Assembly (NCBI GenBank): GCA_954871525.1
Contig: OX940871.1
Coordinates: forward strand, 18,971,086-19,035,085
From: Parietaria judaica
Lineage: Eukaryota; Streptophyta; Magnoliopsida; Rosales; Urticaceae
Length of the DNA: 64,000 bases
Direction of reading: 5' to 3'
In this document: one piece after another, positions 37,950 through 51,300 of the stretch
Position numbering within the stretch: the first letter of the stretch is position 1
Layout: each line of letters begins with the position of its first letter
The notes under the pieces: model-generated
Database searches by the model: none
Told to the model about the DNA's origin: nothing
What the model saw: the letters and a program-made list of their open reading frames with translations, nothing else
Made by a program: the position numbers and the translations under genes

Positions 37950-37975
37950 CTAGTGGATTGCCGCGCATCGCGCGG
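37950..37975 (-). mobile_element. Putative Helitron 3' terminus
   Basis: On the minus strand a 6-bp stem hairpin CCGCGCGATGCGCGG (37961-37975) is followed by seven bases and CTAG (37950-37953), then T. A GC-rich hairpin about 10 bp before a CTRR end, with T as the next host base, is the Helitron 3' signature. The body would extend rightwards from here. I could not recognise the TC 5' end. Confidence 0.6.
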
Positions 37976-38678
37976 TGGTAAAAAACTTAGTTTATAATAT
38001 TAAATAATTATATCATATAAAATTTATCTTTAATACATTTAATATAAAAATTATGATGTCCATATTAAAAATGTTTCTTATTTAATAGCTCATCGTAAAT
38101 AATATCTTTATAATATCATTTACGCTTGTTCTTAAAAAACTATGAATAATAATTCGTCAGATTATTAAATAATAAATAAAAATAAAATAACTGCATATGA
38201 ATAGATAATTCAATAACTGTGTTTTATCACGAGTGATGTTTTAGTTCAGGTTTTTAGTCGATACTTTGAAACCTAATATCGGTCTGGATTGATGAGACAA
38301 CAAAGAAAACTCAGCCACGTTGAGAAGAAAACAGAGTTGTCATTTTCTTTGTGAGGAGAGAAGAAGCTGACAACTGTTGGGTTAAAAAGCATGAAAACTG
38401 TAATTTTTTAATTGGCCATGAAAATACTGTAGCATCTACAGTGTTTGTGCATTCTGTATTAATTAAGTAGGATAGATGTGAGATTAAATAAAAAATTAAC
38501 AAACAATATATTAATACTTATTAAAAAAACGTTGCTCTTAATTTGTCGAGGGTAAGTTATAACCTAGTCAATCGTCATAGCTGATATTAATAACAGGCAC
38601 GTATAAGTTATTACGTATAAAGAAAGAAAAATAAAATATGGTTTATTGCTTTCAAATTATTAAAAACAAAGAGGAAAT
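37976..38678. other. AT-rich DNA, possibly the body of the Helitron
   Basis: No gene. If the terminus at 37950 is real, part or all of this stretch is a non-autonomous Helitron. Confidence 0.35.
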
Positions 38679-38760
38679 CGTCGCCTGAGAGATTCGAACT
38701 CTCGCGGGGAAACCCCATGTACTTAGCAGGCACACGCCTTAACCACTCGGCCAAAGCGAC
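38679..38760 (-). tRNA. trnS-GCU: tRNA-Ser (anticodon GCU)
   Basis: The minus strand reads GTCGCTTTGGCCGAGTGGTT at the 5' end, with a 7-bp acceptor stem (one G-U pair) closed by GGCGAC and G73. The anticodon stem TGTGC/GTACA holds the loop CTGCTAA, so the anticodon is GCT. A long variable arm (GGGGTTTCCCC type) follows, then the T arm GAGAGTTCGAATCTCTC. All are class II tRNA-Ser features. No intron. A T5 run about 20 bases downstream on the minus strand can serve as the Pol III terminator. Length 82 nt without CCA. Confidence 0.95.
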
Positions 38761-39324
38761 TTCTTGACTGTTGTGATAATTTTTTAATACTTATATTTTT
38801 ACTACTTCATTTTATATTCAATACAAGAAAAAAAAAACATAAAGGTTAGATGAGATCTATATAAAAATAATATTTTTGTAATGATTGTACTTATTATCTC
38901 AGTGAGTAAGTGCAATTCATTATGTCGTGGTGTAAAAGCAAAAGACATATATATATATATATATATATTACAGATACTGTATATGTATTATTATAAATGA
39001 GTGTTATGATCAACAATCAACATTATCCTTTGAAATCATTATGAGCAGATCTCTATATTAATTTGTCCATGGTACCCTTGGATCTCAATCAATTGTTACC
39101 CTTCGTGATAAAGCAAAGGTGACAAAGCACAGTCACACTATTCCATTTGCCTCTAATTAAGTTTAGTGCTCGTGATTAATTTCTCTCACCATTAATTACA
39201 ACTTTTAATACATGCTAAGATCATATTATTATGTCTTCAATTCATAATTGACATAAATAAAAAGGCGACCAACAATTTTTTTATTCTTTATTTAGACATA
39301 AGAATGAAAAAATAAACCCATAAA
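38761..39324. other. Intergenic DNA between the tRNA gene and the hAT transposon
   Basis: AT-rich, with a short (AT)n tract at 38946-38968. No gene. Confidence 0.5.
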
Positions 39325-42300
39325 CCAAGGTGTCAAATTTCGAGAGTTTCGGTCGAAAATCGGGTCGAAATTCGTTTTGAAGAGAACACCGAAACGACAT
39401 TCTTACCCTTTCGCTGTCGTTTTACCATTTTTCGGAAAATTCCAAACGACATTCGTTTGTCATGCCTCTTGTCGTTTTTATACTGTAAAACGACGAAATC
39501 TGCTTCGAATTTCGGTAAAACCTAGGGTTTTCAATATGTTCCCATTTCTCGCCGACAGATTGCCTCGCATGCCCATTTTCTCTCGACTTTCCACCCGACT
39601 TCCCACCCTCGCTCGCCAGATCTTCCACTTTTTCGCCAACTACCGAGAGGTATTCCACTGGAAATCCGATCTATTGTTTGTATTTTTTACCAAATTTCGT
39701 TTAAGATTTTAATTAGATTAGGGTTCCGATTTTTGAGGTTTTTTTTTTCTTTGGGCTTGATTTTAGAGTAATTACTTGTGGATATCTTGATTAATATGAG
39801 GTAATCTACTCTATTTACTTATATTGGTACGTTTTTTAAGATTTTGAGTTGTTGAAAATCGAATAAGATATGTGTTGTTGAATCTTGTATGAATGTTTGT
39901 GTTCTTGTTCAATTTGTTCTAACTTATGATTATACATTTTATTTGTTCAATTTTTTATTATGTTAGGTTGATTCATAAACTTGTTGTTCAATTTAGTTAC
40001 TAATTTTAATATGTTAGATTATGTTATAATGTTTTATTATGTTAGATTTGATTGTTTGATTAATTAATTAAGTTTATTGATTCATTTTAAATTTTAATGA
40101 ATTGATTGATTAAGTGAAATTGGTTATTCGATTTTTGAATATAATTGTTTGTAATCTTGATTATTAATTATAGGTGAGAATTGAGATATGCCACCCGTCG
40201 ATCCCGCCAGGGAGCATTGTACTCCAGTTGGCGCTGGATTCCAATGTAATTATTGTGGACATGTGATAAAGGGTGGTGGCATCACGCGGATGAAGCACCA
40301 CATCGCGGGGAACGATCCAAAAAAAAAACACTAGACCGTGCCCAAATGCACCGCCGGAGGCGAGAGACGTTTGTCGGGGCGTTATCGGGAAGTTTCGAGA
40401 GAAAAAAGAGAATGATAACAAGATGGAAGAGATTGTGAGGCGCCAGATACGCTCCAACCTTGCAGGGGTCCCGGCCGAGGTGTACGAGAGATATCAGGAG
40501 ATACAAGATGAAATAGATTCAGAGGATGAGGCCACGGAGAACGCGATTACGCGCATAAAAAATAAAGCTAGACGACAATCGGCAGCCGACAGATTCCTTT
40601 TGGAACAATGCCCGCATGTCGCAGGCGCTGTGCCAGGTGACTCGTCATCCTCTCGACCGACCTCATCGCCGGTGATTCCGTCGTCCTTCTCACACTTGAA
40701 GAAGGATAAGTCGAAACAAAAGAAGTTGCCGTCAATGATTCTCCCCCAAATGATTGACCGAGTGTGCCATAACGTGAGTAAGTTCTTTATTCACGAAGGC
40801 GTGTCGTTCAGAAAAGCGAAGTCGCCACACTTCTTGAATATAACGGATAGCATCGCAGAAGCAGGTCCAGGTTGTCCTATGCCCACGCCCTACGAAATTT
40901 CAGAGAAGTATTTGCCCATAGAGGTGGCGGCTGCCGATCGGATGATAGAAGAGGCTCGGAAGATTTGGGCAGAAAAAGGGTGCACCGTCATGTCAGACGG
41001 TTGGACGGGTCCAACCAATCTTTCGATCATTAACATCATGGTCTACTCGGCGGGGAAAACGGTCTTCCTGAAGTCCATCAACGCTTCAGACAAGATCAAG
41101 AACTCAGAGTACCTCTTCCAGGTCTTGAAGGAAGTCATACACGAGGTCGGTCCTGCGAACGTAGTCCAGCTCGTTACCGATAACGGATCGGCTTACGTAA
41201 AAGCCAGTAAGTTATTGATGAAAAAGTTCCACATCTACTGGACCCCATGTGCTTCCCATTGCATGGACCTCATGTTTGAGGATCTTGGGAAACGTGACCT
41301 CATCAAGATCCCGGTGGACCATGCAAGGTCGATTGTGAAGTTCATTTATAACCACACCATCGTCCTAGACTACATGCGGAAGACGACGAGATGCGAACTC
41401 CTCCGCCCCGGCGCCACGCGTTTTGCCACAAATTACCTGACGGTGAAAAGTGTGAAGGATAACAAAGCTGGCCTCCGCCAAATGTTCAGTTCTCCGTGGT
41501 GGGCCGAAAGCTCCTGGAAAAGGACGGCAAAAGGGCAAGCTGTCGAGGATTTATTAATGTCCTCAAAGTTTTGGGAGGGCATTGACAATTGTATTTGGCA
41601 TTACGCTTCACCGACTCGGAGATACACCCCACCATGGGCATGATGTACCGGGTATACGACTTGCTGCACAGCAAGCTCAAGAGCCTCAGAGGCCGGGGTT
41701 GGGCCATCAACATCGTGCACAGGCGATGGAAGGACCAAATCTGTCATCCGCTACACGAGGTTGCCCATTGGTTGAATCCCAATCACCAATGGGACCCTTA
41801 GATCAAGATGCGAGATAAATGCCAATTGAAGGTGTCGAAAGTTTATGAGGTCTTGTTTCCGTACGACTCTGTCGCGACTCTGGCCGCCGAGGTTCGTGGA
41901 ATACTTTGTGAATTTAAAATGTCTTCCATTCGGATTATTTTAACATGTTTGTTACTTTCTTTTTTATTTATGTAGATGCTTCACTTTCAATCGTGCAACG
42001 GCGAAATGCGATCTAGAACGGCTATTGCTGCGAGGAATAACGTGGCACCAGGTAAATCTTCAAGATATTATAATGCTCTAAATTTTTGTAAATCTACCTT
42101 AGGCGATTTACAGTTCACTCTTGCAGCCGATTGGTGGATCATGTTTGGCGGAGAGTGTCCGACTCTCCAGAAGTTAGCCGTCCGGGTCTTGTCGCAGACC
42201 ATTTCTTCCTCGGCGTGTGAGCGCAACTGGAGCACCTTTGCGCTAGTTCACCCAAAAGAAAGGAACCGGCTGGCGTACAAAGCCGACCTAGTGAAGTGCA

Positions 42301-43715
42301 TCTACAACACCAAGTTAGCAATCAGGGATACTGTGGCTGCCCATAAAAACCCCGAGTTCACTGATCCGTTCGATTGGATTGCGGCTGCAATGGAGAATAC
42401 CGGTTCTACCAACGATCGTGAGATTTTAGAGTGGGTATTAGAGACACACCTCGATGATGAACTTGGGAACCCTGATCCCGAGGTTGCTGCTGCGGCGGAG
42501 GAGCAGGGCACAAACGTTCTTGAGACGCTTCGCACCCACGTCAACCCAAGAATAGGTGAGGATGACATATTTGATTGTACATCCACAGGAAACTCACCGA
42601 CGGGCGGCGAATCTCCGACGGGCTCTTTACCTCATTCAGGTGATTCTCCGAAAGGCTCCCATGACGGAGGAGGAGGTGGAGGAATCACCGGCGGTTATGT
42701 CGCAGACCCAGACCCCTATGGTGATGGCCGTACAGCGGAATACTACGGTGATGTGGGTTCGCACGGTGGATCATCCCACGGCAGGACGACTACCTCGTCG
42801 CATGGGTTATTTCACCCGACTTTCTTTGAGACTATGCCTAGTGCCCAGCCGCCACGTGATGATTATTATGATGCGAACCAAAACTTTGATCGTTATTTTG
42901 ATAGCTTCTGGCTAGGCGCGCCGCCGACACCGCCAGTTTCACCACCGCCGCGGTCTCCTTCGCCGCCGCGGTCGACCGACATCGACAGTTTGTCATCTAG
43001 ATTCGAAGTAATGTCATTCTGTACGTCAGACGGCGCCATCCGGGCACCCAATGGTGAAGTTATACAACGTCCAGCGATTCGTCAATATGTGGAGTTCCCT
43101 ATTCTCAACACGATCGTCGGTTTAGACCAGCACAACTACGAATCTCATGTTCAGACGTACGTAGCCAACTACTCCTCCATGATGTCGTGGTATGATTACT
43201 GCTCTTACCAGACTGTGCAGCCTCACATTTTCCAACAGCCACCTTCATCGAGCTTCTTTTGAGTTTTCTATCACTTTGTCTTTATCAGTGTGTACCGTAC
43301 TCTACTACTCTATGGTTATGTGTGTTTGTACTTCTTACTCTACGACTTTACTATTAGTGTGTTATGACTTATGAACTTATGATGAGTGTGTACTAAACTC
43401 TATGGTGTCATATTTATTATTTGAATATGTTTTTGTGGTTATGTGTCATATTTATTAAATAGGTAATTTAGAAATTAATAATTCAATACCATATAAAAAT
43501 ATAGTTGGAATTTTGAAATACTGAAATATTTTTTACAGAATATCCGTCGGCATATCCATCGGCAAGCGGTATGCCCATTCGAAAAATGCGGTAAATCCGG
43601 TAAACGACATGCCCTTTTTTTTACCATTTGCCCATCGACATACCCATCGGCAAGCGATATATCCGTAAAACGAAAAATTCAAAACGAAAACGGCAAGCGA
43701 CATTTTAAACCTTGG
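39325..43715 (+). mobile_element. Nearly full-length hAT transposon (4.39 kb), inactivated
   Basis: The left end CCAAGGTGTCAAATTTCG and the complement of the right end, CCAAGGTTTAAAATGTCG, form an imperfect 18-bp TIR with four mismatches. The right subterminal region (43540-43715) carries repeated CATCGGCAAGCG/CCGTAAAACG words, the sort of motif repeats hAT transposases bind. Inside is a plus-strand transposase gene with several breaks. The flanking 8 bases (CCCATAAA and TAATTAAA) agree at only four positions, so a target duplication cannot be shown. A fragment of the same right end recurs at about 61514-61655. Confidence 0.85.
40188..43262 (+). pseudogene. hAT transposase pseudogene (BED finger, DUF659, RNase H-like core, dimerisation domain)
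   Basis: The gene starts at 40188 with a BED-type zinc finger (CNYCGH...RMKHHIAG). A ten-A run (40319-40328) shifts the frame. The main frame, read from about 40339 to 41590, encodes DUF659 and the hAT core. In the 406-aa piece starting at 40423, catalytic Asp are at 192 (SDGW) and 253 (VTDN), and HCMDL is at 279. A one-base shift near 41590 moves to a frame with GMMYRVYD...QWDP that meets a TAG at 41799-41801. An intron at about 41891-41975 leads to a 428-aa frame (41976-43262) with the third catalytic residue and dimerisation domain (CERNWS...NRLAYKADL). A 75-nt phase-compatible intron sits at 42052-42126. The tail is Gly/Ser/Pro-rich. Confidence 0.88.
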
Positions 43716-46490
43716 TAATTAAAATAAATAAGGTCGATTAGTTATTTGAACTAGTAACTAGTATATTTGAAATACAGTTCATAGAAATTGATTTCTCAAA
43801 CCCTAGCTATAATCAATGTTAATTTAGATTAATAAAAGGCCGTTGAAATAAGATACTCAACCACGTTAATGCAATTGTTCCAACGAGAAAAATTGACGTA
43901 CACAAAGATTTTCCTCGATATGTAATTGCAACAAAATTTTAATATTTACAAATATTACGCATAAGTAAAAACGTTTTGAACACACAATATTTGTTAACAC
44001 AGTTTGCAAAACTCAATGAAGAAAGCCTACTCCGCGAGCACTGGCCGAATAATCTTATTCCACTGAAACACACTTACAGTGATACACATTTAAACAAGAT
44101 ACTAATTAATTGAGTTTTACAAGGGATAAAAACTAAAGTTTGAACTACCCCTTAGTTCTAAACATAGTTAGTCATCTCACTTCAGTGAAGAAAACATGGT
44201 ACTTCTTCTATTTGAAGTAGCCTTAGATACTTTAACTGCCGAGCAGCTGGATATCGATCAATACTGAGATCCTTCGATTTATCGGTTGCCGAATTTGTCG
44301 ATAAATTGATTACCGTTTTCGACGAATATGTCGATTGCTTGCCGATTAATCGACGGAAAACTTATAAAACTGTATAATATTATCGATACCGACACTTTTG
44401 AAGATCATCGACACTTTTCGATACTTTTCTATGGAAAACTTATAAAATATTTTCAGGTTTATATTTGTCAAATTTTTAAATTGTGTTTTAAAAAAATATC
44501 AAAAATAAAAACATGTCATGATATCTATTGAATAGATATCTTAATTTGGTATTATTTTGGAAAAATTCATAATATGTAGTGTACTATCTAGCATAATTTT
44601 AACATGTATTATTTTGAAGATTTATAATAAAAAAAAAAAGTTGTATAAGTTTGATAGTTATTGTTTTGGCAAATTCTTAGTATATGGTAAAGAATTAAAG
44701 ATTATCAGGTAAACAAAAGTAGTAAGAAATTTTTTAAATATAAATATAATTTATGAATAAGTAAAATATTTAAATATTTGATAAATTCTTTAATAGGTAA
44801 ACTATATCCTAATAGTAGTATAGTACTAGGACTTGCTAGGGTCTATTGAGTAGTGATTAAAATAATAATAAAAAGTGAAAAGAAAAATAAATATAAATAT
44901 AAAAGAAAAATAAAAATGGAACCATCACATGTCAAAGAGATGGCGTGAAGAGAAAGGCGGGTGGGACCATATTTTACACTATTCATCTTCTTCTCGGGTA
45001 AATTTTCTGAATTTATTTTTAAAAAATATGCCATGTTCAAAATGTACCTAAACTTTACTATTGAAATGGCGATAATCGATTGGTAACCATATTGCCGATT
45101 TTCAATCTTTTCAAACAAAAAGTTATAAAACGATAACTATGTTATAGTACCGGAAAGACCGACAATCGACAATTATCGACGAAAATTCGATCGTCGCTTA
45201 CAACTGCCAATGTAACTAGTTAATAGATGAACCTATATAGGTTATATTAGAAAATGAATGAGCATATCTGAAATAATTATATCTTTGATTTGATCATTGC
45301 GATCACACAATACAAGGAAATAGAAAAAATGCTCTTAATTTTCATTAATTTGTGTACTAGGCTAATTCCTTACATTAGTTTTTTTTTTTTTTTTTTAAGG
45401 CTGGCTTTGTACTTAGATCTGTTTGTGGAATGAAAAGTGAAAGGGAATTAATATATAGAATTGAATAAAGGAAGGACAAAGCGTGCTTGTTTGCTATGAT
45501 TCAAGAGATGTAAAAACTAAAAAGATGAGACCATTCGGTGTAAAGCGAAATCATTAGTGCATATCGAGGCTCTTCCATAATTCTCGGATTAAATTTCTCC
45601 CACCTTAATTATAGCATATAATTTAGTATCAACGTGAATGATAATAAATCACACTTAATGAAACGTATATTTTATATATGGTATATTGTGACTATATCTA
45701 TTAATACAATATGTATATATACAGCATGTGCAATGGAATTAAACAATGTTACATTAGTGACAGTAACAATTATATATATGCACATGCATGATACCTTCTA
45801 TTTTTTTTTAGTTTTGACAGAATTAGATAGTTTCATGGGCTAACATAAATCTTTCCATAATCTTACCTTTTATTTTTCTTCGGATGAATAATGGAAAAAA
45901 TGATAAGTGTTTTTTTTAACATAAGTAATATTTATCAATTTTTTATGCGTATTCGATCCACACGATCTCATATATACAATTTATATATTGTACAATGTTA
46001 TACTTGCACAGCCTCGAAACGTTCTAAGAGCATATTACTTTTCATTGCCGGATTCCGCATTCTACATTCTCTTTCCTTAAAGGCTCAAGAGATCTATGAA
46101 TAATAAGGGATATTAGATTTGTACATACATCTAGAAAATAGAAATTAGAAGAAGAAAAAAAGAATAATAGAGAAATCATTGGCTCATATGCGTATGTATG
46201 CAAATGCAACCTAGTACGAGATCATCATATAGTTTCAAGCTTTACTACAAAGAAAAACAGTGCATATATTATTGAACTCATCAATTGGCTCATATCATAT
46301 GACTAACATCATGAACGGCTCTTTACATAGCCTCAAAGCCAAGCTATTTTTCCACCAAACTCCAATCAAAAGAACCTTCTCTTTTTCACCCCCTTAAATA
46401 CCCTACAAAATCTTCGTAATAGCTCTTATCACATCAAACCCTATCATTCTCCGTTGTTGAGTAGTGTCAAAATAATCAAGAAGAAGAAGA
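43716..46490. other. Gene-free stretch before the LEA_2 gene
   Basis: AT-rich. At 44230-44420 and 45120-45200 there are clusters of ATCGATAAT/CCGACAATCG words in inverse orientation that may be the ends of a decayed element about 1 kb long; I could not define termini. The last few hundred bases contain the promoter of the next gene. Confidence 0.4.
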
Positions 46491-48037
46491 ATGAGTCATC
46501 ATCATCGTGATCAATCAGAAGATCAAGGGCTAGTATTTCACCACAATGATCACCACTCATACTCATGCACGTACTACGTCCAAAGCCCTTCCACTCTCTC
46601 CCACACCACGAGCGCCGACATCCGCCATGTCACCGCCAACATACGCCACATAGCTACCAACGGCGATGGCTCGGCCTTCCACTCCCCAGCTAGAACTGAA
46701 ACCCTAGTGAACAACAACAACGACGGTGTTCACTCTTCGCGCGGCTCCAACGCGGTCGGTGATCACTACTTCACGCACGCCAAGAAGATCTCGTACGACG
46801 CTCTCAGCCACGACACAGAGGACTTGGTCGCGGAGAAGAACCGCCTGATCATGATCAACGCTAGTCACGAGCAAGGTCATGATGTGGACAGTGCCGATGG
46901 AGAGGTGTATGATTACTACTATGGGAAGAAAAGTAGGGAATCATTGGGGTTTTGGAAGATATATTGTTCCTATAGCAATTCGGATTCGAGTTCGTGGATA
47001 TGTTTGCAGATTAGTTGGAGGTTTTTGGTGAGCTTGATCGTCGCTTTGCTTGTTTTCTACGTTTCTGCGCGACCGCCTCGTCCTAAGGTCTCCCTTCAGG
47101 TAACCCATATAAATTATAGGAGTAGTTTTGAGTGTATATATATATATATATACACATGTAATAATATAACATGTGTGCATATTCAGATAGGAAGAATTGG
47201 GGAGTTCGGATTAGGAGAAGGAGTGGATGGTTCGGGCGTGGCAACGAAGATGTTGACGTGCAATTGCTCTCTCAATCTCGTAATTGACAACAAATCTAAG
47301 CTTTTTGGCCTTCATATTAACCCTCCAACTTTGCAACTCTCCTTTCACGGAGTCTCTTTTGCATCATCGCATGTACGTGTAAGATCATATACACATACAT
47401 ATTTATTATTAGCGGAGCCAACTCTTAAACAGATCTATGCATATACATAATAAATAATAAAGGAGTATATATAATATTCACTTGAATTATTTACATAAGA
47501 TTTTATGATTACTTTACTTCTGTGATTTTAATTTTTTCCCCATTATTATTTTTGTCGCATTAATATTCACTTGAATTATAATATCGATGTCAAGGTTGCC
47601 TAATAATCCCCATAAATATGTACATATTCTTATATAAATTTGGCTCTTTATCACCAAGTTATAAGATCACATGAAAAGAGTTGTTAGTATAATATAGGGT
47701 TTTAGCATATCTGAATAGCTTGTTTGATGATAAATGTTACGTACAGGGTACAGAAATGTACGCAGAAAGTGGAACGACGACGTTCGGGCTATCGGTGGGG
47801 ACTCGGAACAAGGCGATGTACGGAGCAGGAAGAGACATGCAAGACATGCTTGACTCGGGCCATGGGCTGCCATTGACGATTCGACTCACTTTCAGCTCAA
47901 CCGCCCGAGTTGTACTCAGTCTCATCACTACCGAGTTTTATCACGAAGTTCAGTGTTTGTTGGTGATTCGGAGAGGCTATGATAAGAAGCACCAAACCCA
48001 CTTGTATAATAGTACCTGTGATTTTACACTAAAATGA
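46491..48037 (+). CDS. LEA_2 / NHL-type membrane protein
   Basis: Three exons (46491-47099, 47187-47372, 47747-48037; both introns phase 0) give 361 aa. Residues 1-170 are hydrophilic and rich in His, Asp and Ser, with the motif YYVQSPSTLSH near 28-38 that is typical of this plant subgroup. A membrane segment follows at about 176-193 (FLVSLIVALLVFYVSA), then RPPRPKVSLQ and an LEA_2 domain to the end (NPPTLQLSFHGVSFASS..., ...HLYNSTCDFTLK). Family members (NDR1/HIN1-like and relatives) are type II membrane proteins of the plasma membrane, several linked to stress or defence. The exact role is unknown. The frame of exon 1 runs past its donor into the intron, which is an artefact. No break is seen. 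Confidence 0.92.
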
Positions 48038-48206
48038 AGAGAGGTTTAAATGGGTAAGTCCATGGTCTAGGTTAAGATTTCCCGTCAGGTAAGTTATGGG
48101 TTTTTGAACACCGACACGATGATAATTTTTTACAGACTAGTAGAGAACCGACAAATTCTGTTTTCTATGCCTGTAATGAGTATCATAATTTCAAAAGAAA
48201 AATTAT

Positions 48207-48300
48207 GGCATAAGTACGTAAACATAGGCCAATTGGGGCGGCATGGGTCCAAATCCATTTAATTGCGGCGTTTGTGTAACGACGTCTTTTCTTGGGTCGA
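48207..48300. repeat. Truncated arm of a foldback MITE
   Basis: The order TGGCATAAGT..., CCAATTGGGGCGGCAT, TTTAATTGCGGCGT follows the left arm of the element at 7675-8143 with substitutions. No second arm or TSD is seen. Confidence 0.6.
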
Positions 48301-51300
48301 ATACTTCCCTAACAAACTCGAAATTATCCTAACTTAAGAGGCCCTGTGACGGATTTTTTATTTTATTTTATATATATGTAAAGAAAACTTTTAGCGCACC
48401 ATTTTTTTTCTATCCAAAATAAAGATCAAGGCTCATATGATAAGATAAATATTCTTAGATTGTTGAACTTATCTGACTTACAACTTAGAACATGAAGTTC
48501 GGACCTATAGAGTGTTAACGCGAAAAATTTGAATTATACATAATTAGACTCGCTATGATAAAGACAAAGGAAACCGACTCGTCAATATAAACAAAATACG
48601 AAAACTCGGAAACGCCTGCAAGAACCATTTCTACCACCGTATATACTGCAGACGCCGATTCCGCTCCATCTGCCACTAGCTTGCAATAGGTTTTTTTCAT
48701 GTAACTACAACACGACTATAGTGAGCTAAAAACCTCGTTACGTAAAAGCATACGCAACTCGCAATTCAACACACATCGCAATATTCAAACACAAAGATAA
48801 ACTTACAGCTTGTGATTCAATAATATATTTAAAAATATATCTCCTAAATATTTAACATAATATTTGGGCCTTGCATCCGTACCATTACGCAAAAAATAAC
48901 AACCCGAGGCGAAGATGCGTGTCTTAAAAACTGTCAGCAACATCCAATATGAGACATTGATGGTCTCGGTACGACGCATTTTAAAAAATAAGTTTTATTA
49001 TAAAAGTACATGCGCATATAATTCACATAAATATCGTTATACACATTTAGCGATCTTTTTATATAATCCAACCACCATATAATGAATTGCATAATATCAA
49101 CATATGTGAAATAGAGAACGAGAATATGTAATTCATTTTATTGTCATGTCGTACGTGAGTACTTCTATGTATCTTATGCTTTAAAAAAAACACTCGACGC
49201 GAATCACCGTCTAAAGAGCACGAACCCCTGATTTATACTCTAAATATCAGTTTTCAAGACTTGTACAAAGTCTTTCCAAACACTAACCTACCCACACTCT
49301 TCGTTTCAACTAATAATTTTCTTTCTCTCTACCCCTACAATGCCTAGCGCCGTTTGTTAAGTTAAGATAGCTTACATAAAAACAAAAATTATGTATCAAC
49401 CATGTCGATATTACAAGGTTAAGAAAAGACACAAATTTCTAACAATGGTTTGTATTCCAAGATCTTCATTTGATAGCATAAAGCGAAACATTATCGGATA
49501 TAAAAAAAAATATCTATAACTACAAAGCAAATAAAAAGACATCTAATTACTTCTTTAAAATATCGAGGCGAAAATACATACTTAACGTGTTTCTTCAAGA
49601 ATCATAATTATACATAGTTCACAAAAAAAATAAAATAAAAATAAGTCTTTATTAAATCTTCACACTTAAAAACAACACCAAAGAAAATAAATGAAATCAT
49701 TTACCAATGACTTTTTAAATATACAATATACGAAGGCACTTCATAAAGCTTTATATAAGTCTTTTGTTCAAACTCTTATAGAATAACCCATATAGCATCG
49801 TAGAAAAACATCTTTATTCTTAACTTATAAAACTCATCATCAAGTAAAAATAACTTTCTTTCGTTGTATAATAATGCAAAGATTAAATAATACTTTTATA
49901 CTTAAAATTTAAAGATTCACAAAACGACTTTGTTTTCTCAAGAAAAGCTATCTAAAATTTGTCATTTTCAACAATTCATTGAAGAGTGTCAAAAACAAAA
50001 AAAATTATGCATCATATATATATATAGGCGGAGCTATGTAGGGTTTAGGGTACGTCCGAGCACCACCTGAAAACGTGAAAAATATTAAAATTATAGTGTT
50101 TGATCAAAAATAAAAATAAACTTTCTATGTCATTATACTATTTTATGAGCCCAAATTGGAAGTAATAGAGCATTCAGCCCAATTGGCACAAGGGTTTTTC
50201 CCAAGAGAGAGGACTTGAGTTCAACTTTGTTTATTTTTCTTTTTAAGTTTTAAGTTTTTTATTTTTATTTTTTTTCAGTTATTAAAATATATAGATGCAT
50301 TTTTATACTCACTTATTATATTATTAAAAATATTATATTTACTATTATATTATTAAAAATATTATATTTACTATTAATTATATGGATACATTATTATACA
50401 TAAAAATATAGATAAAAAATTTCTTTATATATATAGGTTACAATGTTATTAATGATTGTTGTTAATCGTATGCTTTATTTTTTTTATAAAAAAATTCTAT
50501 AAAGCACCACGTGAATTGAACCCTTTAACTTAATACTCTTTTTAAGCATGCATAACGGCTAGAACAAAAGAGGTTAACTAGAGATAAAAAAAAAAAACAA
50601 CGAACAAAAGCTTCACCATAAACTCTGCCAAAAATATGACAGCATACGACAAATGTAGCTACTATAAGTTATCACCAAAGACAACTTGTTAAACCTAAAG
50701 TCGAGCATATTCAAACATCATATTAAATCCAAAACCAAATGCGTTCATTTTTCACAATAGTAATTATAATAACATTCCACAACTTATCACCATCAAATAA
50801 CTCATACAAATATCACACAACAAGCTTAGCACCAACGATTCCTAAAATTTCGTTAACACGCTATTCTCTAACTAAACCCAACCCCATAAATCCAACTCAA
50901 AAGTAAAAAAAATTAGCCTCGTAAGCTACCTAACACGTAGCTTAACAACCTCCAAGATAACAGCTCAAACCCTCTCCGATCGCCGACACCACAGCACAGC
51001 CAGCAATGAAGAACAGTCCAGAAAATTTGCTCGACAAATTTGTCCAAGACAATGCAGTTTTAAACCAAGTACTTTGGACCGATTTGGGCCGAGCAAAGGG
51101 ATCTAATGAACTCACGGATTACACTTCGACTTCCGAAACAGAGTTGCGAGAGGTAAGACATGGAAAAGCGAGGTCCGCATCGACTTCGGGTCTTCACGGA
51201 TCTAACGAAGCAAGGGTTTTTCCCCTATCGTCTTGACGGTCAAAAACAGAGACCGAACGAAACAACAAAAATTCAGATTTCTATATTGTTCCAACTATAT

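Noticed and set aside
39317..43723. 8-bp target duplication around the hAT transposon
   Set aside because: CCCATAAA and TAATTAAA agree at only four of eight positions, so I do not claim a TSD.
46491..47450. Single 319-aa frame for the LEA_2 protein
   Set aside because: It reads through two introns; the C-terminal LEA_2 part is only complete when exons at 47187 and 47747 are joined.
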